NCBI GenBank assembly: GCA_913049845.1
Contig: CAJWZE010000015.1
Coordinates: forward strand, 1-32,819
Direction of reading: 5' to 3'
DNA length: 32,819 nucleotides
Source of the DNA: an uncultured Cryomorphaceae bacterium
GTDB taxonomy: Bacteria > Bacteroidota > Bacteroidia > Flavobacteriales > Schleiferiaceae
The translations under genes and the position numbers were made by a program. Under the pieces are notes generated by a model. The model made no database searches. It was given only the letters and a program-made list of their open reading frames with translations, and was not told the origin of the DNA. This document shows, one piece after another, positions 1-8,300 of this stretch. The first letter of the stretch is position 1, and every line of letters starts with the position of its first letter.

Positions 1-30
1 GTAATCTCGATAAGTTTAGTATAATTTGAA

Positions 31-55
31 CCCCGGCCAACGGCCGGGGTTTTTT
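31..55 (+). terminator. Intrinsic terminator-like hairpin just before the Smr gene
   Basis: An 8-bp perfect GC-rich stem (31-38 pairs with 42-49, loop AAC) is followed by six T residues. This is a textbook Rho-independent terminator shape and probably ends a plus-strand gene lying left of the window. The T-tract ends only four bases before the ATG of the Smr gene, so there is no room for a separate promoter and leader between them. Confidence 0.8.
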
Positions 56-59
56 AATT

Positions 60-569
60 ATGAAATACAGCAAAGGTGATAGAGTTAGGTTCAAAGATGC
101 TGTGGGATCTGCAGTGGTCACTAGGGTAGAAGGTGCGATTGTATATGTTGAGGACTCGTTCGGGTTTGAGAATGGCTACGAGGCACATGAATTGTTACCG
201 CACCGAACTATGGACGTTGGTCATATTTCTGTTAAGGATGAAAAGAGACTAATGGTAAAGCCCGCTGCGCAACAAGTTGATCGATTAATCATTGATCTGC
301 ACAGCCATGAGTTGATTGAGAATACTTCCGGATGGACTAAACGTGAAATCCTTGACCATCAGTTGGATAAAGCACGTGAGGCAGTCAATGAATCAAAAAG
401 GAGGAAAGTACCTAAAGTCCTTATCATTCATGGTAAAGGTTCGGGTAGGCTAAAAGACGAGATTCACCATATGTTGTCTAGAATGGGTGGCTTGAATTAT
501 TACTTCGCTGATTTTGCGGATGGCGGATATGGGGCTACAGAGGTGCAGATTTTAGTTTCCAAGCACTAA
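60..569 (+). CDS. Small Smr-domain protein
   Basis: This 169-aa protein ends in an Smr domain, the module of MutS2 C-termini and stand-alone Smr proteins that binds or cleaves nucleic acid (known of the family). The signatures seen are Asp-Leu-His at 79-81, HGKGSGRLK at 124-132 and a terminal Gly-Gly-x-Gly-Ala-Thr segment. The first ~48 residues (KGDRVRFKD through HELLPH) resemble a small beta-barrel of KOW/Tudor type and recall the N-terminus of longer Bacteroidota DUF2027 proteins; this copy is short. No signal peptide or membrane segment is visible. The ATG at 60 is the natural start, four bases after a terminator T-tract. RNase P RNA follows on the same strand. Cellular role is unproven; a nucleic-acid role is inferred from the domain alone. 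Confidence 0.85.
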   Translation: MKYSKGDRVRFKDAVGSAVVTRVEGAIVYVEDSFGFENGYEAHELLPHRTMDVGHISVKDEKRLMVKPAAQQVDRLIIDLHSHELIENTSGWTKREILDHQLDKAREAVNESKRRKVPKVLIIHGKGSGRLKDEIHHMLSRMGGLNYYFADFADGGYGATEVQILVSKH

Positions 570-607
570 CTTTGCAGTCCGATCTTTGAAATTATTGGTG
601 AATTATA

Positions 608-958
608 TTTTCCGTGCCTTATCGCTTCTTTAAGAAGAGGAAAGTCTGGACAGTATAGGATAGCGTGCTTCCTAACGGGAAGGCCTTGCTAACGCAAGGA
701 CAGATAGTGCAACAGAGAGTAGACCGCCTTCGGGTAAGGGTGAAAGGGTGGAGTAAGAGCCCACCGTACTTCAGGTGACTGAAGTAGCTTGGTAAACCTC
801 ACGCGCTGAAATGTCATGTATATCGTGTTCCTTTGGACTCGGCGATCCGTCGGGAGCGTGCTGCACGAGGGGTAGGCAGATTGATCTTAATCGTGAGATT
901 AGGACTAGATAAATGATAAGGGCCCGAAAGGGCACAGAATCCGGCTTATAGCGGAAGG
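608..958 (+). ncRNA. rnpB: RNase P RNA (class A)
   Basis: This is the catalytic RNA of ribonuclease P, which removes 5' leaders from pre-tRNAs. Conserved core segments appear in order: GAGGAAAGTCTGGAC near 636, GAAAGGGTGGAGTAAGAGCCC near 742, TTGGTAAACC near 790, GGGGTAGGCAG near 870, CTAGATAAATGATAAGG near 905, and ACAGAATCCGGCTTATAG at 934-951. Helix P1 can form between 610-614 (TTCCG) and 952-956 (CGGAA), which sets the approximate ends. The core reads TCTGGAC where many class A RNAs have TCCGGGC. The ends are estimates good to a few bases. Short open frames on either strand here are not genes. Confidence 0.93.
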
Positions 959-1000
959 TGTTCACCAGTAATTTTAAATATCGTTAAAACAACTAAACTT

Positions 1001-1201
1001 TTGGCAAAAAGAAGATTTACAATGACCCCTAAATTCTTGCGAGGATACTTGCAAGTGTTTCGCGACAAAGGGTTAAAAGAAGGCATAAAAGTCGCAGGAT
1101 TACCGGTGGCTATCGGTATTTTTATGTTTTTTCTAATCAAGGGGGTAGTACTCTACATACTCCTGCCTTACCTCATTGCAAAAGGTGTTTTCAGGGGATA
1201 A
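1001..1201 (+). CDS. Small single-pass membrane protein, unknown function
   Basis: This 66-aa protein has a basic N-terminal part (KRRFTMTPKFLRGY, then FRDKGLKEGIKV) followed by a hydrophobic stretch at about residues 31-60, compatible with one long or two short membrane helices. I do not recognise a named family. The start shown is TTG at 1001; an ATG at 1022 would give 59 residues and is equally possible. It lies about 43 bases after RNase P RNA and 24 bases before the glycosyltransferase gene, in the same frame and strand, so it could be co-transcribed with the latter. Lys/Arg-rich residues before the hydrophobic part suggest that the N-terminus stays in the cytoplasm (inference). Confidence 0.6.
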   Translation: MAKRRFTMTPKFLRGYLQVFRDKGLKEGIKVAGLPVAIGIFMFFLIKGVVLYILLPYLIAKGVFRG

Positions 1202-1225
1202 AGTCCATTTAGCTACATTGCAGTA

Positions 1226-2626
1226 TTGAAGGAGTTTTTCCAAAATAATCGATTTCGTTTTTTGGCGTTTGTCTTGCTATTAGGCAATATGTTTCTATTG
1301 CCTATAACGGCAGATGAAGCCTATTATTTCAGTTGGTCTCGCAACTTTTCTTTGGGCTACTATGATCATCCACCAATGGTTGCATGGATGATGAGTGCCT
1401 TTTCACCAGAGTATTTACGAATCCCATTTTTAGGGCTGGCCGTCACATTAGTTTTCCTCGTGAAGGATAGGACAATAGGGATGTTCAACTTTATTCCTGG
1501 TGCCCACTTATTTCTTGGAGGAGCCCTACCGGATACCGTGATGGTAGTTTCTGGTTTTATGGTACTTCATGCCTTCAAGAGATGGGTCAATTCAACTAAC
1601 CTATTAAATGCTGTAGTTTTAGGGTTGTGTATAGCGGCATTGGGCTATTCAAAGTTTCATGGAATTTTATTGATTCTTGCACTAGCTATAGGTTATTGGC
1701 ACTTGCGCAACGAATGGACATTATATGTGGCTATTGGAATAGCACTCGCGCTATTAGCCCCATACTTATGGTGGCAAATGAGCATGGATTGGCCGACATT
1801 CCGATACCATTTCAGCGGTAGGTTTGGTCCACCTGATATCTATGGTTTGCTCCAATATATTGGTCTTGGAGCCTTGTTGTGGTGGCCTTTGGTAATATTC
1901 TTCAGACGTTTGCCCCTGTGGGGTAGAGCACTTATGATGAGTGCTATCCTTTCATTCGGATGGGGAGCGTACAATGGGAGCGCAGAAGTGCATTGGCTTC
2001 TTGTTTTTATGTGGGTAGTTCCGGCTGTCGAGTTCCCAGATTCAAATCGTACAAGAAACGTAGCCTATATATTGGTTTTTCTTCATGCTCTAGTTTGGAT
2101 TCCAGGGATACGAGATATGTTAGCTTTGAACGAACACTTTAGAACCGAGATACGTGAGATTGATTCGAAAGAAAACATTGTATTCTTAGATGCTTATCAG
2201 GATGCGGCCATTTATGAATTGGCCACAGGTAGAAAGAGTTATAGTCTAGCACATCCAGGCATTCGAAAGAGCCAGTACAACCTTCAGCCTTATCCATTTG
2301 ATGGGGAAGAGGTCGTGGTTTACAATAGAATGGGTATGGGTCAGCCTTATTTTGACGGTCCGCTGTTTACCGTACGGGAAATTCTTTACGATTTGTCTCG
2401 ACTTGACTATAAATGGGAGAATTTATCACTGCAATATGATGCCTCTGTAGTGCCACGGGGTTATTATTGGATACTATATACGTATGCTGATGGGATTCAG
2501 CAGCGTAGAGAGCGGTTATGCCCTGGGAATGAAATTCCTAATATTTCGTTCACTTCGGATACGGATCAATTCTTAACGCTTGAAAAGAATTGGATGCCGT
2601 CAGGGATTTGGATTCCATTACCGTAA
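1226..2626 (+). CDS. GT39-like membrane glycosyltransferase (PMT_2 / ArnT-like)
   Basis: This 466-aa polytopic membrane protein shows the hallmark of PMT/ArnT-like enzymes (family GT39): acidic Asp-Glu at 30-31 followed by the periplasmic YYDHPP motif at 45-50. These enzymes transfer a sugar from a polyprenyl-phosphate donor on the outer face of the inner membrane. About nine hydrophobic segments follow up to residue ~300, then a soluble domain of ~160 residues ending in a Trp/Pro-rich tail. A second motif, ALPDTVMV near residue 100, matches the Leu-Pro-Asp loop of the family. The start is TTG at 1226; the next ATG falls inside the first helix and would remove it, so TTG is preferred. The acceptor is unknown. 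It ends 49 bases before the convergent trxB. Confidence 0.8.
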   Translation: MKEFFQNNRFRFLAFVLLLGNMFLLPITADEAYYFSWSRNFSLGYYDHPPMVAWMMSAFSPEYLRIPFLGLAVTLVFLVKDRTIGMFNFIPGAHLFLGGALPDTVMVVSGFMVLHAFKRWVNSTNLLNAVVLGLCIAALGYSKFHGILLILALAIGYWHLRNEWTLYVAIGIALALLAPYLWWQMSMDWPTFRYHFSGRFGPPDIYGLLQYIGLGALLWWPLVIFFRRLPLWGRALMMSAILSFGWGAYNGSAEVHWLLVFMWVVPAVEFPDSNRTRNVAYILVFLHALVWIPGIRDMLALNEHFRTEIREIDSKENIVFLDAYQDAAIYELATGRKSYSLAHPGIRKSQYNLQPYPFDGEEVVVYNRMGMGQPYFDGPLFTVREILYDLSRLDYKWENLSLQYDASVVPRGYYWILYTYADGIQQRRERLCPGNEIPNISFTSDTDQFLTLEKNWMPSGIWIPLP

Positions 2627-2647
2627 AGAATCTTTTACGCTGCTGCA

Positions 2648-2666
2648 AAGGATTTTTCTAATCCTT
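2648..2666. terminator. Hairpin between convergent genes
   Basis: A 7-bp perfect stem (AAGGATT / AATCCTT) with a five-base loop lies in the 49-bp gap between the convergent glycosyltransferase and trxB genes. Neither side has a strong T-run, so it is only a candidate bidirectional terminator. Confidence 0.4.
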
Positions 2667-2675
2667 AGTTTACAT

Positions 2676-3617
2676 TTAATGTCCCAAGGCGGCTAAATAC
2701 CTCTCGCTCTCTAAAGCAGCCATACAGCCAGTTCCCGCTGCTGTTACCGCTTGACGGTAGATTTTATCCTGCGCATCCCCACTACAGAAGACGCCCGGGT
2801 AGTTCGTTGCTGTTGATTCTGGTTTGGTAATGATGTAGCCCGTGTCATCCATATCAATTTGGCCTTTGAAGATGTCTGTATTTGGCTTGTGGCCTATTGC
2901 AACAAAAAATCCGGTAGCAGGAATCTCAATTTCCTCACCAGTTTGATTATTCTTTGCTTTCACCCCCGTTAGACCTTTGTCGTCTCCTAAAAGATCTAAG
3001 GTTTCAGTATTCCAAAGAACCTTAATATTCTCTGTAGCAAGCACTCTATTCTGCATTACTTTAGAAGCACGCATTTGATCTCGTCTAACGAGCATTGTTA
3101 CTTTTGGACAAAGCTTTGCGAGGTAGGTTGCTTCCTCAGCGGCAGTATCGCCTGCACCGACTACGACAACCTCTTGTCCTTTGTAGAAGAAGCCGTCACA
3201 AACGGCACATGCACTAACACCAAAGCCCATAAATTTCTCTTCTGAAGGAAGACCAAGGTATTTAGCAGATGCCCCTGTAGATATGATTACTGTAAGCGCT
3301 TGTATCTGAGTATTTTCATCAATGGTTAATGTGTGGTAACCACCTTCTTCAGTATTTAGCTCTGCCTTAGTTACAAGTCCAAATCGAACCTCTGTACCAA
3401 AGCGCTCAGCCTGGTTCTTCAAGTCTTCCATCATAGCGTTACCATCAACACCTTGAGGATATCCAGGGAAATTATCTACTTCAGTCGTTGTGGTGAGCTG
3501 GCCGCCAGGTTGAAGCCCCATGTACATAAGGGGTTTCAAATCTGCGCGTGCTGCGTAAATCGCGGCTGTATATCCCGCTGGGCCTGAACCTATAATGATG
3601 CAATCGTGTTGTTCCAT
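2676..3617 (-). CDS. trxB: Thioredoxin-disulfide reductase
   Basis: This 313-aa NADPH-dependent flavoenzyme keeps thioredoxin reduced in the cytoplasm. It has the FAD dinucleotide motif GSGPAG at 10-15, the redox-active Cys-Ala-Val-Cys at 137-140 followed by Asp, the NADPH motif GAGDTAAEEA at 154-163, and the C-terminal FAD motif ending in Ser-Gly-Asp-Ala. Length is normal for the low-molecular-weight type. A longer frame opens at 3689, but the extra 24 residues (rich in Phe, Leu and Arg) do not belong to the family. A promoter-like pair (3662-3669 and 3687-3690) also lies inside that extension, so the ATG at 3617 is the likely start. The next gene upstream is divergent. Confidence 0.95.
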   Translation of the reverse strand: MEQHDCIIIGSGPAGYTAAIYAARADLKPLMYMGLQPGGQLTTTTEVDNFPGYPQGVDGNAMMEDLKNQAERFGTEVRFGLVTKAELNTEEGGYHTLTIDENTQIQALTVIISTGASAKYLGLPSEEKFMGFGVSACAVCDGFFYKGQEVVVVGAGDTAAEEATYLAKLCPKVTMLVRRDQMRASKVMQNRVLATENIKVLWNTETLDLLGDDKGLTGVKAKNNQTGEEIEIPATGFFVAIGHKPNTDIFKGQIDMDDTGYIITKPESTATNYPGVFCSGDAQDKIYRQAVTAAGTGCMAALESERYLAALGH

Positions 3618-3661
3618 AGTAACCTTAATTGGAAAAGTCAAATTTAGTTTGAATTGATCCA

Positions 3662-3690
3662 AAAATCTATTTCTCCAAGCTATCTCCAAA
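3662..3690 (-). promoter_or_regulatory. Candidate Bacteroidota-type promoter for trxB
   Basis: On the minus strand TTTG (3690-3687) is followed after 17 bases by TAGATTTT (3669-3662), which matches the TAnnTTTG element at all but one position. The spacing is two bases shorter than the usual 19. It lies 45 bases upstream of the chosen trxB start. Confidence 0.35.
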
Positions 3691-3702
3691 TAGGTTTTGT
3701 TA

Positions 3703-4359
3703 ATGAGTTATAAACCATTTATGGAAAAAACAATTTGGGTAATACTAGCTGCCTTTGTTATTAGTTGTACCCCAACCAAAATTATCGTTCCTCTAAAGGA
3801 AGGGCAAGTTCAAGTAGGTGCCACGCTAGGTCGTCCGCAAATAAATACAGGAAGTCTACCCCTTCTGGGAGTCTATGCTGCCAAAGGGTTAAGTGAGAGC
3901 AATACAGCTTACGGTGCAGCTCAGTTGAGTTCAGCTTTATTTGGTGCAATACAGATTGACGCGGGTGTTGTTAAAGGCCTTCGACCTTCTCAGGGATTCG
4001 CTCCAGGCTTTAGTTACAGCTACGGCTGGAATGTATTTTTCAGTGCAAGAGATTATGCGGTTCGCGTATATCCAGAAGCAGGTGTAAATATGTTTTGGCA
4101 GAGAGGTCCTCATATCTTGAATATTAGCTCCAACAGTTGGGTAGATCCAACTTGGTTCCTAACGGAATATGGCAGAGGACAAATACTCTCGCCGTCATTG
4201 GGTGCTGGATATCGACTGCGGTACAAATGGTTCGAAGTACAAGCCGAATACAAAATTGTTAATCCAATCCGTAAAATTCATATACCACAAGCTTATATCC
4301 CTTCAACTCTAGGGTTAGGTGGTCGAGGATTCTACTGGGGCGCAGCTATAAATTTTTAG
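3703..4359 (+). CDS. Putative lipoprotein, barrel-like, unknown function
   Basis: This 218-aa protein begins with a lipoprotein signal peptide: a hydrophobic run (TIWVILAAFVIS) ending in a Cys at residue 22, followed by Thr-Pro-Thr. The mature part alternates aromatic and polar residues and glycines (e.g. FSYSYGWNVFFSARDYAVRV, and a C-terminal FYWGAAINF ending in Phe). This looks like beta strands of a small outer-membrane barrel or a barrel-like fold, and a C-terminal aromatic residue is common in outer-membrane proteins. I do not recognise a named family. ATG at 3703 is used; an in-frame ATG at 3721 would also leave a usable signal. It is divergent from trxB and only three bases ahead of the hydrolase gene, so the two are probably co-transcribed. 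Confidence 0.7.
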   Translation: MSYKPFMEKTIWVILAAFVISCTPTKIIVPLKEGQVQVGATLGRPQINTGSLPLLGVYAAKGLSESNTAYGAAQLSSALFGAIQIDAGVVKGLRPSQGFAPGFSYSYGWNVFFSARDYAVRVYPEAGVNMFWQRGPHILNISSNSWVDPTWFLTEYGRGQILSPSLGAGYRLRYKWFEVQAEYKIVNPIRKIHIPQAYIPSTLGLGGRGFYWGAAINF

Positions 4360-4362
4360 ATT

Positions 4363-5205
4363 ATGAAGAAGATACTATTTATCATCTTACTCGGTTTAGC
4401 TTCTTGTGCGGACATTAGTTACGCGATGCTCTTCGGTGGTAGTGGAGATTACAATTTCTCCAATGCCGATTTGGATTCTGCATATTTTATTGATGAAGAT
4501 AAAATCCATCATTTCACAGTCCCATCAGAAGACGATACCATCCATGGAATGTTTTTAGGAGATTTCTCGCAGATTGAGAACGATACGATCATCTTGTATT
4601 TACACGGAAATGGCCCTTCTATGGACGACTTTTGGTCAACCGTGGCAGTATTGGCGAACATTGGCGCGCAACACCGTTACGGCGTTTTAATGTATGATTA
4701 CAGAGGTTTTGGCAAAAGCACGGGTGCTACTCAGAATGCTTCAACGATGGCTTCTGATTACGATGCTGTGTTGATATGGCTTGAAAATAGAGGTTTAACC
4801 TCAAATAGAATGGTGGTATTCGCAAATTCTTTGGGTTCATTGCCCGCGGGTCCTGCTGCTGCCGGCGGTTCAAGAATTACCGTAGAAAAACTTGTTATGG
4901 AGGTGCCACAAAGTTCTGCAGATGTAATTATGCAGAACGCTACAGGGTTGAGCTTACCCTCGTCTATGATTACTGAGTATAACTTTGATCTTGGTCAAAA
5001 TATGGAGGATTATCTCGGTGAGCTTCTATGGATGCATGCTGAAGAAGATGGAGTTGCGCCACTTGAAACTGCACGAAGCGCAATGCGTAGACATGAAGGC
5101 ATTTATTACAGAGAAGAAGTATATCCTAATGTAGGTCACGGTTTACGCTGGGACATAGGAAATGACGAATGGACCAGGGTGATTCATGAATTCATTTTAA
5201 ATTAG
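4363..5205 (+). CDS. Alpha/beta-hydrolase lipoprotein
   Basis: This 280-aa protein has a lipoprotein signal (MKKILFIILLGLASC, Cys 15) and an alpha/beta-hydrolase fold. Visible features are the oxyanion segment LYLHGNG at ~80-86, YDYRGFGKS at ~109-117, the nucleophile elbow Phe-Ala-Asn-Ser-Leu-Gly near 153-158, an acid in HAEEDGVAP near 225-233, and a catalytic His in NVGHG near 257-260. The elbow reads Ala-x-Ser-x-Gly instead of the usual Gly-x-Ser-x-Gly. The layout resembles the BEM46/ABHD13-like group (known from family resemblance). The substrate is unknown; placement as an envelope-anchored esterase or peptidase is inference. It starts three bases after the preceding lipoprotein gene, and tRNA-Pro follows 10 bases later. 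Confidence 0.82.
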   Translation: MKKILFIILLGLASCADISYAMLFGGSGDYNFSNADLDSAYFIDEDKIHHFTVPSEDDTIHGMFLGDFSQIENDTIILYLHGNGPSMDDFWSTVAVLANIGAQHRYGVLMYDYRGFGKSTGATQNASTMASDYDAVLIWLENRGLTSNRMVVFANSLGSLPAGPAAAGGSRITVEKLVMEVPQSSADVIMQNATGLSLPSSMITEYNFDLGQNMEDYLGELLWMHAEEDGVAPLETARSAMRRHEGIYYREEVYPNVGHGLRWDIGNDEWTRVIHEFILN

Positions 5206-5215
5206 CTTTTCATAT

Positions 5216-5288
5216 CGGGATGTAGCTCAGGTGGTAGAGTACACGTCTGGGGGGCGTGAGGTCGCAAGTTCAAGTCTTGTCATCCCGA
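5216..5288 (+). tRNA. tRNA-Pro(GGG)
   Basis: A complete cloverleaf can be drawn in 73 bases. The acceptor CGGGATG (5216-5222) pairs with CATCCCG (5281-5287), the D-arm is GCTC/GAGT, and the anticodon stem CACGT/GCGTG closes the loop CTGGGGG. The T-arm is GCAAG/CTTGT with loop TTCAAGT, and the discriminator is A. The anticodon is GGG, read as proline, and the C1-G72 pair with A73 fits tRNA-Pro. The 3' CCA is not encoded. It lies 10 bases after the hydrolase gene. Confidence 0.95.
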
Positions 5289-5301
5289 CTCAATAATAGA
5301 A

Positions 5302-5335
5302 AGGCTTCCAAGAAATTGGGAGCTTTTATATTTTT
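5302..5335. terminator. Bidirectional terminator between tRNA-Pro and the large secreted protein gene
   Basis: A 10-bp stem (5302-5311 with 5316-5325, loop GAAA, two G-T pairs) is followed on the plus strand by TTATATTTTT. It ends transcription of tRNA-Pro. Read from the minus strand, the same hairpin begins directly after the TAA (5328-5326) of the large secreted protein gene and is followed by TTCTATTATTG, so it can serve both genes. Confidence 0.7.
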
Positions 5336-8300
5336 ATCAAAGGTTTAACTTGCTCAGTTCGCTGGTTGGAGATTCTCATTACGTAAACACCGGGTGCCAT
5401 TAATGAAGTATTTAGTTGAATCTTGTCAGATCCTTTTAACTCTATTAACACAATCTTTTCACCCTGAGTTGTCCATACTTCGAGATGACCAAAGCGTATA
5501 CTTTCCGGCAATAAAATCTCTACTTGATTGCGTCTTGATGGATTTGGATTGATTGAGAATTCATCCTCCCAATAATCTTCACTAATCCCTATTTCGTTTA
5601 ATGATTTTGTAACCACAATAGTATCCTCGCATTCATTAAAAGCATACAGACTAACGTTATAGTTAAATGACACAGTTGGAAAGGTATGTGCAATATTTGT
5701 GGCTTGTGTTAAGCTTTGAGTACCGTCTCCCCAATCCCATATTAATCCTGAGGAACCACTTACTGTAGCGAAGAATGAAACTAGAAGGCCGTTAGCCCCT
5801 GAAGAAACTAAGTTAAAAGTGAAGTTTGCAGAAAGTGGCGCACAGGTAGATAAGCTGTCGGAATATCCTAGTTGACCGGAACAACTATCGGTCGTATTTA
5901 GCGAAACCAAGTAATTCCCTGCATTTAAATAGGTGTGTGTAGTTGTTATCCCAATTCCGGTATTACCATCACCAAAATCCCATTGGTACGATGCAAGTCC
6001 TGAAGGATTTGCATTAAAATTGAATTGATTTCCAACATTTGTGTAATTAAAGTTCAATATAACCGTTGGGCACACGGTTAAGTTTATAGAGGCACTGTCA
6101 CTCGTACCGCAGGCGTCAGTGGTAACTAGGATTACGGTGTAAACTCCCGCTGACGTGTATATGTGAGTAGGGTTTACACCAGATGTGGTTGAACCATCTC
6201 CAAAGGACCATTGATAAGTGAGTCCTGCTCCGATACTACTAGATCCGTCAAAAGTGATGGTGAGCCCGTTGTTTGTGTTTAAAATATTCGCATTTACTAT
6301 GCTACAAACAGTTAATGAATAATTTAAAGTGTCCGTTGAGCCGCAGTCATTATATGCAATCTGTTGAACGCTGTAAATTCCAGGTAAAGGATAGGCGTAC
6401 ACGACTGAATCACCAGAGGATGTATTACCATCTCCCCAAAGCCACACTACACTATCATTCGTACTAGCGGTATTGACACCGGTTGCTGTGTTGCCATTTA
6501 AGGTTATCGTAGCGGAAGCTGTTACTGAAGGACAGGTAAGTGTTGTGAAACTAATTGCGGAATTCGTACTTACTGCGGATGGTCCGCAGCTATCTCTTAC
6601 GTAAGCAGTGTAGGTTGTATTAGGGACCAAGCCATTAAGCAGGGTAGGACTGGATGTAGGGTTTATTATTGAACCAGTCCCTAAAGCAAAACCACTTGGT
6701 CCGTATTCTAATCTGCTCACGTTTGATACACCCTGCCAAGATATGTTAGCTTGCGTTGGAGTAATATTCGTAGCAGATAAGAGCTGAGGTGGTGGACAAT
6801 TTATCGTACCTCCAAATTCTATATCGTCGATACAGATGGCAGAACAAAATGGGAAAAATCCTCCACTTCCTTTTTTAATGGCTTGGAAGGTGATTACAAC
6901 TGTATCGCTTTGGTAACCATTTAGAGAACACGTTTGCTTAAGCCAGGCTTGATTCGCATTGCTTTGCTGCTGACCTACGATTGTACTTATTAAGGAATCT
7001 GTGCCCCCAATACGCCGAACAAAAACATTCAATCGATCGATTTGGAAACCATACATATGGTACCAAAACGAAAACTCTGGAGAAAGAACCTGGCCGAGAC
7101 TCACTTCAGGAAATTCAATATTGGCAGTATCCACAACCTGGCTGGTTGCATTGGCAAAAAAGTATCCGCTAGTACCTCCGGTGTGGTCGTTATTTGGACC
7201 TGTAAATGCGTAATGATCGTAACCAGAACGAGCTCCTGTCCAATAGTAACCGCTCAAGCCGTCTTCTAACCTATTGAAACAATTACCAATTTTTCCCGAC
7301 GGTCTGAATGATGAAGGGGGTTGCCACGTATTCTTATTGAAAGCATTGGTATATGGGGCAACAAAAGTCGTACAGGCTGTGAAGAAATTAGGTCCTCTTA
7401 CCCAAATACTTTGGTCGCTATTACTGCAGCTATCTCTTACTTCCCAACGGTAATTGGTATTTGGATCCAAATTAGTCAAGGTTACTTGATTATTGCTTAA
7501 GTTCTGATAGGTCCAGCTCCCGCTCGTATTCTTTCTGTAGCGTAACTGAAAATTTGCAGCACCACCTGGTGTCCATTTTAAGTCACCTGTTGTTGTAGAA
7601 ATAGCAGGTATCCTAGGGTGTGTTGGCCTCGGACAACTCGGTGCTGAAGCAATGGAAATATCATCAATACTAAAAGGTTGTGCACTAATAAGAACTTTGG
7701 GCTCATAGCTAAAATTCACTCTTATTGTATCATCGGTATTGTAATTCAAGGGTACTACAATTTCCTTCCATGCGGCAGACTGTGTTCCTTGCAGGGCTCC
7801 TGTTGTATCGAAAATAGCAGTAGTATTTCCATTCAACTCTTGAATATTCACTTTTAATGTTCCAAAGGGTGTCGTCTGAGTGAAAGCATGCAGCCAGAAC
7901 TTCAGTTCAGGATTAACTACTGAATCTAGTGCTACCCAGGGCGTGGTTATGGACAGGTTAGCTGGAGCTGTGCTACCATATCGATAATTTGTGGCCAAGA
8001 ATCTTCCTTGCCCAGTTGGACTATGGTCTGTATTAGGTCCTTCATCTTGGTTCTTAGGTCCACGGGCTACTTTCCAATAGAAGCCCAAAGATCCAGAGTC
8101 TAAAAAGCAGTCACCAAAAGTACCTTGATCAAACCAGCTAATTGGAGCCACCCAATCGTTACTTTCAAAATCTTCTTCCCAAGGAGCCAAGAATGCGCCG
8201 CAGTTGGTTTCAATAGTCACATATTCTGACCAAACGGAAGTGTCTTGGCTACCACATATTCCTCGAACTCTAAACGTATAAGATGTATTCGGGGCAAGGT

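Noticed and set aside
771-1140. Two minus-strand open frames of 64 codons
   Set aside because: One runs antisense through RNase P RNA and the other opposite the small membrane protein gene; neither has protein-like features.
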